Source: Apoderus coryli (Eukaryota; Arthropoda; Insecta; Coleoptera; Attelabidae). Taken from it: a DNA stretch of 64,000 bases. The DNA is taken from contig OU452207.1 of the NCBI GenBank assembly GCA_911728435.2, positions 15,277,682-15,341,681 on the forward strand, written 5' to 3'. The position numbers and the translations under genes were made by a program. Below the pieces are notes generated by a model. The model was not told the DNA's origin. It saw nothing but the letters and a program-made list of their open reading frames with translations, and ran no database searches. Shown here piece after piece: positions 30,452-41,400 of the stretch; positions within the stretch are counted from its first letter, which is position 1; each line of letters starts with the position of its first letter.

Positions 30452-33355
30452 CTTTATATACGCTTTCAAATACTTACTATTACATTAAAGACACTACAAA
30501 AACTTATAATTATTTAATCGACACAGGAGCATGTGTAACCATTTTTAAACCAAAAGTAATTGAAAATAAAAATTACAAACGTAGTAAAGAATATCTTACT
30601 ATTAAAGGAATTACAAATGAAAAGGTTATTATAACAGAATCAGTTTTTATTTATTTTTGCGATATACCACTTAAAGTTTATATTTGTGATCTAGATATTG
30701 ATTTGATGGTTTAATAGGTGCAGACTTTTTAGAATTTTACGAATGTAAAATAGATATAAAAAATAAACAGCTGATAACTAATTTTAAAACAGTACCATTG
30801 TTCAGTACAATAACTCGTAATAGACCTCAAACATTGCAAGAGGAATATCAAATTTTCCTTAATAAGCAAAATATAGAAGGACGCACAGAAAAGATTTGTA
30901 AGTTTAAAACAAATAAATATTTCAATACAGAGTGTGTCTTGTTAGCTAAGAAAATTGAAAATAATTTATTAATTCCAAATTCTATTGTTAAAATTAATCA
31001 GAATGGTGAATTTTTAACAAGTGTTTTAAATGCAAACGAAACAGAAAAAGAAATTAAAATTTTTGAAAATCAATTTGAATTTGAAAAATTAGAAACTACA
31101 GAGTCAAATTTTAAAATAAATCAAAATGAAGATAGGAGAGAATTAATTTTATCTCAACTACGTCTAGAACATCTTAATGAGGAAGAAGCTGAATTAATAA
31201 TAAATCTTTGTTTAGAATTTCCAAATTTATTTTATTTCGAAGGAGATAATTTAACTTTTACAAATAAAAACACACAATTGACACCAATAATGCTAAACCA
31301 ATTTATGCAAAAAGTTATCGTTACCCTCCACTTCCTGTTTATGAAGTTAAGGAACAAGTTTCAAAAATGTTAAATCAAAATATTATTCAACCCTCAATAT
31401 CTCCATGATCTTCTCCAGTATGGGTAGTCCCTAAAAAATTAGATGCGTCAGGAAAACAAAAATGGAGAGTAGTAATTGATTATAGAAAATTAAATGAAGT
31501 TACCGTAGATGATAAATATCCTTTACCCAATATCAATGATTTACTTGATCAATTAGGCAGATGTCAATATTTTACAACATTAGATTTAGCCTCAGGGTTT
31601 CATCAAATAGAAATAGATCCTTCAGATATTTCTAAAACTGCGTTTTCAGTTGAAAATGGTCATTTCGAATTTAAGCGAATGCCATTTGGTCTTAAAAATG
31701 CTCCATCAACTTTTCAAAGAGTCATGGATCATATTTTAGTTGGAATTCAAAATGAAAAATGTTTAGTTTATATGGACGATATAATAATTTATTCACCTAC
31801 AATTCATGAACATATTGCAAGATTAAAAGAAGTTTGTAAAAGATTACAAAGTGCCAATTTTAAAATACAACCTGATAAGTGTGAATTTCTCAGAAAGGAA
31901 GTAGCTTATTTAGGTCATTTAGTAACTAAAGATGGTGTAAAACCAGATCCAAAGAAAATTATTGCATTAAAGAATTTCCCTATTCCGAAAAATTCAAAAG
32001 ATATAAAATCTTTCTTAGGACTAGCAGGTTATTATCGTCGGTTCATACCAGATTTTGCAAAAACTTCGAAACCATTAACTAGACTTTTACAAAAAGTTGT
32101 TTCATTTATATTTAATAAAGAATGTCAAGAAGCATTCAATCTTCTTAAAAATTATTTAACTTCAGATCCAATATTAAGATATCCTAATTTTGAAGAACCT
32201 TTTATTTTAACTACAGATACAAGTGCTTTTGCAATTGGCTCAGTTTTATCTCAAGGTCCTATTGGTAGAGATCTTCCCATTGCTTATGCTTCAAGAACTC
32301 TTTGTGAAGCAGAAACTAAGTATAGTGTTATTGAAAGAGAATTATTATCTATTGTTTGGTCAGTTAAAAACTTTCGTCCTTATCTTTATGGTAGGAAATT
32401 TAAACTAGTAACCGATCATCGACCATTGACATGGTTATTTTCAATCAAAGATCCCGGTAACAGATTAGCTAGATGGAGGTTAAAGTTAGAGGAATACGAT
32501 TATGAAATAATCTATAAACCTGGTAAAATTAGTAAGAATGCTGATGCTCTTTTCAGAATCAAAATTAATCATTTGAAAAATGCTGTTATTTTTCATAATA
32601 AACTTAATCAACCCGGTACATCAAAGCAAGATGATACAGTAGAAATTGAAAGTGAAAATGAAACCACAGCTGACACAAGTTCAATGTCGTTAGAAACAAT
32701 TACTAATGAATTTTATCGTTTTATAGAATTATACAAAACTAAATCATTAATTGACTACACGAAAATTAGATTTACAAATAAACAATTATTAGATAAAGAT
32801 CATAAAAATATTATTACCTTTTTTCAACAAGATAGACTTCAAGATTTACATAATAAAATAATAGAAGATATTTTTGAAGAAGAAGCAGATTTTCGTCACG
32901 ATAAAATAAATATTCTTTCAAGCAAAATAGTAAATAAACGAAGTTATTTTATTATTCCACTACCATTTCATTTTAAAGAAGCTGTTGAAAGACTTTTCGT
33001 TACTTTATACAAATGTGCTAATGATATAAATGAATCAAAAACATATTATGTTGAAAATAATATTGAACTCCCGATATTGGAAATGTTTTCTTTTATTTTT
33101 GCAGAAAAAGATTTAAAATTAGTAATTTGTCAAAATATTATTATAACTCCTGATAATGATGAAATTCAAGTAATAATAGATAATTATCATTCAGGAAAAG
33201 CAAATCTACATAGAGGAATCAATGAAATAATTCGTAGAATTAAAGAAAAATATGACTGGAATGGATTAACTAAAGATGTCGAAATGTTTATAAAAAAATG
33301 TGAAACTTGTCATAAAACTAAATTTATAGGCATTAATTTACAATCCTATTTCTGA
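30404..33355 (+). pseudogene. pol: Pol of Gypsy element 1: protease, RT, RNase H, partial integrase
   Basis: Protease has LIDTGACVTIFKP (about 30515). A one-base loss near 30705 and another shift near 31275 break the frame, and TGA at 31406-31408 replaces a conserved tryptophan before SSPVWVVPKK. RT is otherwise readable: ASGFHQIEI, RMPFGLKNAPSTFQR and the YMDD box at about 31771. RNase H (TTDTSAFAIGSVLSQ, ASRTLCEAE, TDHRPL) follows, then the integrase HHCC zinc motif (HSGK...HRGINE...CETCHK). The catalytic D,D-35-E core is deleted at about 33350, with only a short non-homologous tail before env. It cannot make an active enzyme. Confidence 0.9.
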
Positions 33356-33447
33356 TAATACTTCACGAATAAATTTTGATCGTTTAAAACTATTTGAAGA
33401 AAGAGAAGTGAAATAATTTGATTTTCTGATAAAATATTATTAATTAC

Positions 33448-33449
33448 AG
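33448..33449 (+). promoter_or_regulatory. Candidate splice acceptor for env (element 1)
   Basis: A T-rich tract ends ATTAATTACAG/G. The env frame is open from the base after the AG, with no stop between, and has no ATG until 33628. This is the expected position of a subgenomic env acceptor in errantiviruses. Confidence 0.55.
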
Positions 33450-35212
33450 GTTTGCACTGCTAAGTGCAGTTGCTAGAACACAATTTTCACTTAAACCCAT
33501 TCAGAATACAGTTGGTATTTATTATGAAGAAAGTGATTATCTTCGTGTATCAAATGACAAATGGACACTATTAGTTTATCATGATATTCAAGCATTACAA
33601 GTAGCGTTTGAAAATAATAATAATATTTTGAATAGTCTGTATAATTATTTAAATCCAGTAAATGATAGAATGTTAAGTTTTCTTTCAGAAGTAAAATCTC
33701 ATATTGATTTATTAACTCAGGTATCTCAAAGTATTAACTCAAAATTTCAAGAATTAGCTTTTGATATTAATAATCGATATAAAAGAGGACTTATAAACGG
33801 AGCAGGTTCAGTTTGGAAATATTTAACAGGTAATCTTGATGCCTCCGATGGAGAATATTATAATAATTGTATTAATAAAATAAATAGAGATGAACACGAA
33901 TTAGAAGAAGTATTTAAAAAACAAATATCAGTAACTACTTCAGTAATAAAAAACTTCAATGAAACTCTAAGAAAATTACAAGTCGATGAGAAAACTTTTA
34001 ATGAAGATATCGTAAATATAGAACAATCAATTTATGATATTTCAGATAATTTAAAATGGTTTAATTCAAAATTAGAAGTTATTGAAATTAGACAGAAGTT
34101 AACAGAATCATACTCATATATTGAAAATATTTCAAATGATATGTTAAATTCAATAACATTTGCTAGATTAAATATCATTCATACATCAATTATAACACCA
34201 AAAGATTTAATTGAAAATTTAAAATCAATATCTCAATCCTTACAAAAAAATAATTTACCTATTTCAACAAATTCAATTGCTTCTTATCTTAATATAATCG
34301 AATTAAAAGCTTTTCAAACAGATTCAAAAATAATATTTATTCTAGAAATACCATTAGTAGAACCGGAATTATATACAATATTTCGATTATTCCCAATTCC
34401 TATTTATGATAATCGAACTGGTCTACATCACATTCTATCAACAAATCAAAAATATATAGCTAAAAGTGAAGAAAATGATGTTTTTATTCCTATAAATGAT
34501 TTAAGTAAATGTAAAGAATTATATTTTAAAACTATGCTTTGTAGAAATATTTATCATTATCCTATTGATAATAATGCCATATGTGAAGTTCAATTATTGA
34601 GAGGTTTAGTTAAACTTCCAGAAAGTTGTCAAATATCTTTTGTTTTTGCTAAAGAATATAAAATTCATTTATTAGAAACAAATAAATGATTAATTGCAGT
34701 AAGTGAACAACTTCCAGTTAATTAAATGTGTTACAAAAGAAGCTTATTCTGAAATAATTAAAACTAATTCAATTTTAACTCTACAAGCAGATTGTTATGC
34801 TTTTGTAGGCACAACAAAAATTCAAGCAAGTAAAACTAAAAATTCTGATTTTCTTTATAAACCTCATTCAATAATTATTCCATATGAGTGTTGTAAAAAT
34901 ATTCCAGATAAAGTTAAATTACCTAAATTAAAACCTTTAAAATTAAATAATATTAATTTTGATGACTTAGATATAGCTAAACATAATTTAGATCAATATT
35001 CCAAAGACATTGATGACATTATTCATGAACCATTTATTAAAAAATACACACCTTGGTTTACCTATATAAGTATTACATTAATTATTATTGTTATTATTGT
35101 TTACACATTTTGCAAATGTCGAAAGAAAAGAAAAATTCGTATTGGAATCACAACTTCATCAGATAATCCTCCTCATACAAGACTTTTTCAAATTAAAGAA
35201 AATTTTACCTAA
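33450..35212 (+). pseudogene. env: Env (F-type fusion glycoprotein) of Gypsy element 1
   Basis: Errantivirus Env is related to baculovirus F proteins and mediates membrane fusion. The open frame has an R-x-K-R furin-type site (NNRYKRG at about 33772) followed by a glycine/alanine-rich hydrophobic fusion-peptide-like start (GLINGAGSVWKYL) and a long coiled-coil region. One frameshift near 34690 separates this from the second part, 34703-35212, which holds the transmembrane helix (ITLIIIVIIVYTF, about 35075-35115) and a basic cytoplasmic tail. No start codon lies at the 5' border, consistent with splicing. The break makes this copy non-functional. Confidence 0.85.
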
Positions 35213-35423
35213 AAGACGACCTTCAATCAGAATTAATGAACCGATTGAAGAAGGTTTTGAAATGAACGAAAATAAATCATTTGCATAATGTTTTAGAAAT
35301 AAGTTGTTTTATATTATATTATGTTATATTTTATCTAAGATTTTGTTCACAATTTCCTTTATTAAAGAAAGTAGAAATTTTAAGTAAAAGTCAAAGCATT
35401 GTGTAGCTTTAACTTTTTTTAAT

Positions 35424-35433
35424 AAGAGGGAGT
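35424..35433 (+). promoter_or_regulatory. Polypurine tract of element 1
   Basis: AAGAGGGAG followed by T immediately precedes the TG start of the 3' LTR, as needed for plus-strand priming. Confidence 0.8.
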
Positions 35434-35950
35434 TGTTATATTAGATCAATAAGTACTATTACGCCTTATTTTTGAATTATCATATTATATTCCTAATTTT
35501 AATACGCAATTTCCCAGTACTTCAAACCCTTTGTTTTTCATTTTCAAAGACAATTCAAAGCAAATAATATTTACAAATTAAGCACGAATTATTGTTTATA
35601 AGTAATTTGATAATTATGTGAAAATCTACGATTTTCATAAATAATACAAATTCTAGAAGCTATCTGATTCAGCACTTTAAAATAGTATAAATAGTATAAG
35701 GAACATCAAATCAGAGAGATTCTACTCGTATTATTATAGTTCTCCGGCGGTCTTGATAAAAAGAGATTCTATTATTATAATTCGGGCGGTCTTAATAATA
35801 ATAATTATTATTATTATTCAATTGTAACGTTGTCGATCTTAGAAGTAGTAATTCATTCTGTAAATTCCAAGTTCAAAAATAAAGTTATGTGTTTAATCTA
35901 ATAAAGTATTTTTTTTTAAAAAAAGTAAACTTCAATATAAGTTTATAACA
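35434..35950 (+). repeat. 3' LTR of Gypsy element 1
   Basis: It starts TGTTATATTAGATCAATAAG and ends TATAACA. It aligns over its full length with 28270-28771. Differences include one AATAGTAT-type duplication and a four-base insertion near the 3' end. Confidence 0.95.
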
Positions 35951-35954
35951 TACA

Positions 35955-36411
35955 TATAATATAGCTTTTTAATAGTATTCGACAATTTATTTGCAATTTT
36001 GCAAAACTTAATCCATAATTGTGAAGCAAATTATTATGACGTGTTAGTAAAAACATAATACTATATTATGACGTGAAACTAGAAGTGTCACCTACATTGA
36101 AATCTATCGATGGTTTTTGGAAAACAATTTCCATGACTATAGTCTCAGCAAAACATATGGGACAAGCAATTTCGTATATTTTTAGTCACAATCGTATCAA
36201 AGAATAATGTACACATTCGTAAATTCTATTGAAAAAGTATTAATCTTTAAACATATGTCTCACTTCACACAGACGTTCCTTTTAGAAATTTCAATTTTCC
36301 AAATAAGTTTAATAACCCACTTACTAAATAAGAAAATAACACAAATATATGTGTTAAATTTATTTAATGTTTTTAAAATCAGATAAGATGTTTGCTTTCT
36401 GAAAAAAATTA
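35955..36411. other. Spacer between two Gypsy elements, with a dispersed repeat
   Basis: This is host-side DNA between the 3' target site of element 1 and the 5' target site of element 2. It contains the dispersed repeat 36062-36285 and no gene. Confidence 0.6.
36062..36285 (-). repeat. Dispersed repeat, copy 1 (inverted relative to 48738-48978)
   Basis: ATTATGACGTGAAACTA, ACATATGGGACAAGCAATTT, CGTATATTTTTAGTCACA and AAAAGTATTAATCTTTAAA are all found in reverse complement at 48738-48978 in the same order. The family is non-coding here and its ends are undefined. Confidence 0.75.
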
Positions 36412-36415
36412 TATA

Positions 36416-36655
36416 GCAGAAATTGCTTTACTTTTATTATATTAGAAATATTATATTAGACAGTAACCTAATATTACTTATATATTCATTTTTGCTTAGT
36501 TTGTATTTAATTCATAATAATTATATTTCATTACGTTTAAAATAATAATTTAAAAACATTCTTGATTGTAAGCTCACTGAATAAAGACCTTATAATTTCA
36601 TTTACGAATTTTGTATTGTTTTTAAAAATCGGTTTTGGGAAACCAAAGATAAAAC
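36416..36655 (+). repeat. 5' LTR of Gypsy element 2
   Basis: It runs from GCAGAAATTGCTTTAC to GGAAACCAAAGATAAAAC and contains AATAAA in TGAATAAAGACC. In the 3' region, ten bases (AGTTACATAC) separate the polypurine tract from the corresponding LTR start, and these are not present here, so the true LTR border is uncertain by about ten bases. Confidence 0.85.
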
Positions 36656-36672
36656 TGGCGCAGTCGGTAGGA
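36656..36672 (+). promoter_or_regulatory. Primer binding site, tRNA-Ser type (element 2)
   Basis: TGGCGCAGTCGGTAGGA directly abuts the LTR and equals the primer site of element 1. Confidence 0.9.
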
Positions 36673-36861
36673 TTTGTGCGGTTTGAAATAAAATAGTTTT
36701 CGCATCTTGCGTGAAATTAAAAGTTTTCAAACTTTGAGTTTTGGACTCTTAAGTGCAAATCGAAAAAGAACATTCCTATTGGAGGAAAACATCTATTGGC
36801 GTTCCACGAAATCGATCACCTCAGTAGCAGCAATCCGAAGAATCGAAAGAGGACGAGAACT

Positions 36862-36867
36862 GTAAGT
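36862..36867 (+). promoter_or_regulatory. Candidate splice donor for env mRNA (element 2)
   Basis: GTAAGT lies in the leader about 100 bases before the first gag ATG, at the same relative place as in element 1. It would pair with the acceptor at 42077-42078. Confidence 0.55.
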
Positions 36868-36962
36868 GCCATCCTTTTTGCCTTTTCCTAAACCTATTTC
36901 TGGATTTAGAAAAGATAATTAAGTTAGGATAAGTTAGGTTAAGAGAAAACAAAAATAAAAAG

Positions 36963-38359
36963 TTGATGTTTGAGGAGTTGGAAAGTATTTTAAATCATTT
37001 AAATACATTATCTATTGAAGATAATTCTCAAATTACAAATAGTGTACAAAATTTTGAAAATACAATGGCAACCTCACAAACAACTGAGAGACCCTTAGAT
37101 TGGGAATTGTTTCGAATGAGAGTGAATAATATTAGACCATTTGACGGTAACAGTGATGGTTTGAATATATTTATTTCTCGTTGTGAAAATTTATTTAATT
37201 CATATCCCGCAAATAATGACGTTCTCATATTTTTGAATGCATCCAAAATAAATTAGTTGGCAGAGCACAGCTAATGGTAGGTAACAGAATTGAACTAAAT
37301 ACATGGCAACTTTTAAAGGAAGCCCTAAAACAATGCTTTGCAGATCGTAGAGATTTGGATTGTCTTGTACAAGAACTTACCAGAACAAGACCCTTAAAAA
37401 ATGAACATCTTTTAAATTTTGGCAGTAGACTTCAGATGCTACTTAGTCAAGTTGTACAGCGAGTTAGTAACGATATAGTTCTTACACAAGCTGCAAAAGC
37501 TGCACAAACTGTACATTATCAAAAAACAGCATTAAGTACATTCATCGCTGGATGTACAGGTACATTAAGAAATAATATGTTTTTAAAGAAACCCGAGTCT
37601 TTAGAAGATGCTATGGCTTATGTGAATGAATTTGAAAATTTTGAAAAACTTTATGGTAATCTCTCGAATACATTTCCGAAAAATTATTTAAATCATTTAG
37701 GACATAACACACATAATTCAAATTTTAATCAAAATCAACCTCGAGTTATGTCACAACCAAATTTCCAAAATTTTAACAATCCAATAAGACCTGTATTTCC
37801 ATCACAACCCATAAACATTACCCCAAGACAACCACAACAACCTCAACGTTTTCCGACTAATAGACAAGTATTTGGACCACCCCAAAATGTTTTTAGAGCT
37901 AACACAATACCACCACAAAAATTTCCAAAACCCGAACCCATGTCAACCACTTCTAGGGTACCAAGCATCCAAAAACCCTTATTTCAAAATCAAAGACAAC
38001 CCTTAACGCATCCTCAGAATAATTATTTTCAAAGGACAAACCCAAATAATTGCCCTTTAGTTTTTGAAGAATTACACACCAATGAATATGAACACTCTGA
38101 AACCGATTATGACGAAAATTTGACAAACAACCCTATGTATGAATCATATTATGAAAATGAAAATGATTTTAATTACCATACTAATTATTATACTGATAAT
38201 TACTCGGATAATTACAACGATGTAAACCCAATGGATTTCCCTTGTAATCAAAACAGCGATGATAACATCAATATTGACGAAGAAAACCCTTTAGTTAAAA
38301 ATCCAGCAGATCAAAATCAAAATTTTCCCTCAGCTTACCTAAAGAAGAAACACCCCTAG
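36963..38359 (+). pseudogene. gag: Gag of Gypsy element 2, one frameshift
   Basis: The first frame (36963-37256) carries the N-terminus with IRPFDGNSDGLNIFISRCEN. A single-base change near 37230-37250 moves the frame, and 37274-38359 continues with NKLVGRAQLMV, ALKQCFADRRDLDCLVQELT and the capsid C-terminal helices (KKPESLEDAMAYVNEFENF). No CCHC knuckle is present. The tail is rich in N, P and Q and then strongly acidic. The single break could be a real mutation or an assembly indel; everything else looks intact. Confidence 0.85.
38320..38326 (+). promoter_or_regulatory. Candidate -1 ribosomal frameshift site A AAT TTT (element 2)
   Basis: In the gag frame the codons read CAA AAT TTT CCC. 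The -1 frame opens after a TAA at 38296-38298 and gag stops at 38357-38359, a window of about 60 nt that contains this heptamer. The identical heptamer at the equivalent place in element 1 supports a functional role. Confidence 0.7.
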
Positions 38360-38418
38360 TTGAAGTAAATTCCTTACCTAATAACACACTTCCCTACATT
38401 GAAATTGAATTTCCCAAA

Positions 38419-41400
38419 ATGAAACTTTTAATTGATACAGGTAGCTCCAAATCAATAATTCGACCAAGTATAATAGAAAAATTTTACCCAAATACAATAT
38501 TTCATGCAAAAACCACACTAAAGACAACCCTAGCAAGCAAAGACATTTTATTTCAAGCATTAGTACCAGCTTTTCCAGAATTTGGTAGTCAACATAAAAT
38601 TAATTTTATATTATTCGACTTCCACGATTATTTTGACGGTGTCATTGGTCTTAACGATTTAATTGAGATGAAATTTAATATAGATTTGGTTAATCAAAAA
38701 TTAATAAATGATCAAGTTACAATCCCTTTTAAATTCCGCAAACACACAGACGTATCATATACTATCTCTTTAGGACCAAATGAAAAAACTGTTAAGCAAA
38801 TCCCAGTAACAATTTTTGATGGAGAAATTTTAATAGACGAAACAACTATAAATAATTTAAAAATCCCTTGTAGCTTAACTACAGCAAAAAATGGCTTCGC
38901 CCCAATTGAATTTCAAAACTTCACAGAAACTTCATCAACAACTACTATTAACGAGCCCATAAAAGCAACTCAATTTAATTCCGAAAGCTTTGAAGTTTAT
39001 AAATTTGAACATTTTTCTAACAACCTAGATTTTTCGAGTAAACTCTCTAAATTGGATATTCAGAATCTAATTAGGACAAGTCATATGAATTCAGAAGAAA
39101 AAAATGCGATAACTAATCTTTGTAATGAATTTTCGGACATATTTTATAAACAAGGCGACAAACTGACATTTACTTCTAAGATCAAACATAAAATTAAAAC
39201 TACGGACGAAATCCCTATCCACACTAAAACCTATCGATATCCTTATATCCACAAAGATGAAGTCAAACGTCAAATAAATGACATGTTAGACAAAGAAATT
39301 ATTAGACATTCTACTAGCCCATGGTCATCCCCGATCTGGATAGTTCAGAAAAAATTAGACGCATCTAAAAAACAAAAATGGAGACTAGTAATAGACTATA
39401 GGAAACTGAATGAGAAAACAATCAACGACCGTTATCCAATCCCGAATATAAATGACATTTTAGACAAACTAGGACGTGCCCATTACTTTACTACTTTAGA
39501 TTTAGCTAGCGGTTTCCATCAAATAGAAATGAGCGAGTGCTCTATCGAAAAAACTGCATTTACTGTAGAAAATGGTCACTATGAATTTTTAAGAATGCCT
39601 TTTGGATTAAAGAATAGCCCTTCAACCTTTCAAAGAGCTATGGATGAAATTTTAAAAGATTTACAAAATAAAATATGTATGGTATACATGGACGATATTA
39701 TAATATTTAGTACAAGCTTACAAGAGCACATTCAAAATTTAAAGTTAGTATTTTTAAAATTAAGAGAAGCTTGTTTGAAAATTCAACTCGATAAAAGTGA
39801 ATTCTTAAGGAAAGAAGTAGAATTCCTTGGACACATAGTAACACCCGATGGTATAAAACCTAATCCAAATAAAATCCTGACAATAAAAAAATTCCCAATT
39901 CCTAAAACTCAGAAGGACATAAAATCATTTCTTGGACTTTTAGGTTATTACAGAAAATTCATAAAGAACTTTGCGAAAATCACAAAACCTCTTACATTAT
40001 GTCTAAAGAAAAATCAAAAAGTAGAACATACGCAAGAATTTATAGATTGTTTTAACACATGTAAAAATATTTTAATATCTGAACCAGTATTAGCATACCC
40101 TGACTTTAACATACCCTTCGAATTGACAACTGATGCCTCAAATTATGCTATAGGAGCAATACTTTCACAAAATAATCACCCTATATGCTATGCATCACGG
40201 ACTTTAAACCCAGCAGAAATAAACTACTCAACAATTGAAAAGGAACTCCTGGCAATTGTCTGGAGCTGTAAATATTTCCGCCCTTATTTGTTTGGTCGTG
40301 AATTGAATGAAACAGATCATAAACCTTTACAATGGCTCTTTTCACTTAAAGAACCTAATTCCCGTCTCGTACGCTGGAGATTAAAACTTGAAGAATTTAA
40401 CTATACTATAACTTATAAAAAAGGTAAAAATAATCAAGCAGCTGACTCACTTTCTAGAAATCCACCAGATATAGACTTAAATGTTCTCGAAACAGTATCC
40501 ATTATGAACAACCCCGGTGATATAGATGATATTATCGGAGAAGAATTGAAAAATATTATGGAAATTCCTAACTTGACAGAACAAGACTTAGCTGACATCC
40601 TAGACCCAATAGAAAACCCAAAATCTAAACCTAAAATAAATATTATATCGGATATTCAAGTAAGACCCCCTACAAAAATTAAAGAAGACGACTCTGACAT
40701 AGAAACAATTCATACATCCCACGAAAACCCTAAACTATTAATGCCTATAGTAGAACGACCTCTAAATGTATTTAAAAATCAAGTCATCATGGCATGTGGA
40801 GACAATATTACAACAAATTACAAAAAAGAGAAAATCTTTGAAAATAACAGACTGTATATAACATTTCCTAGAAGTAATATAGAATCCTGTATTATTAAAT
40901 TTATAAAAGAATATTTTGCACCTAAACAGCATTATGCACTTTATTTTCAAAAATCCTTATCTCCTGAAGGATTTGCAAATTTAATACAAGGATATTTTAA
41001 ACACTCTGCGTTTAAAATTACACAATGTACCAAACTTTTAACAGACGTAGAAAGTATACCAGAACAACAAGAAAAGATTAAATATTACCATATTTACAAG
41101 AGCGGACACAGAGGAATCAACGAAGTAACTAATTCTCTTAATAATAATTATTATTGGCCTAAGTTAGCTAAAGATGTTGAAATATTCATTAACAACTGCG
41201 AAACATGTTTAAAAAATAAATATGATCGTGATCCACCTGTAATAAAATTTAATCTTACACCGACGTCATCAAAACCTTTCGAACATATTCATCTTGACGT
41301 ATTTAAAATTTCTAATTGTTCTTATTTAACGATAATTGATTCATTTTCTAGATACGGACAAGCATACCCAATAAAATCTGTAACTGGACAAGCTGTTGTA

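Larger units (their letters stand above)
28270..35950 (+). mobile_element. Errantivirus-like Gypsy element 1 (complete, decayed)
   Basis: Two LTRs (28270-28771 and 35434-35950) bracket gag, pol and env in one orientation. The flanks share TACA (28266-28269 and 35951-35954), the 4-bp duplication expected for Gypsy integrase. The primer site is complementary to a tRNA-Ser 3' end. Gag is intact; protease-RT has frameshifts and one nonsense codon; the integrase core is deleted; env has one frameshift. The LTRs differ at a handful of sites and small indels, so the insertion is not recent but not ancient. Confidence 0.9.
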
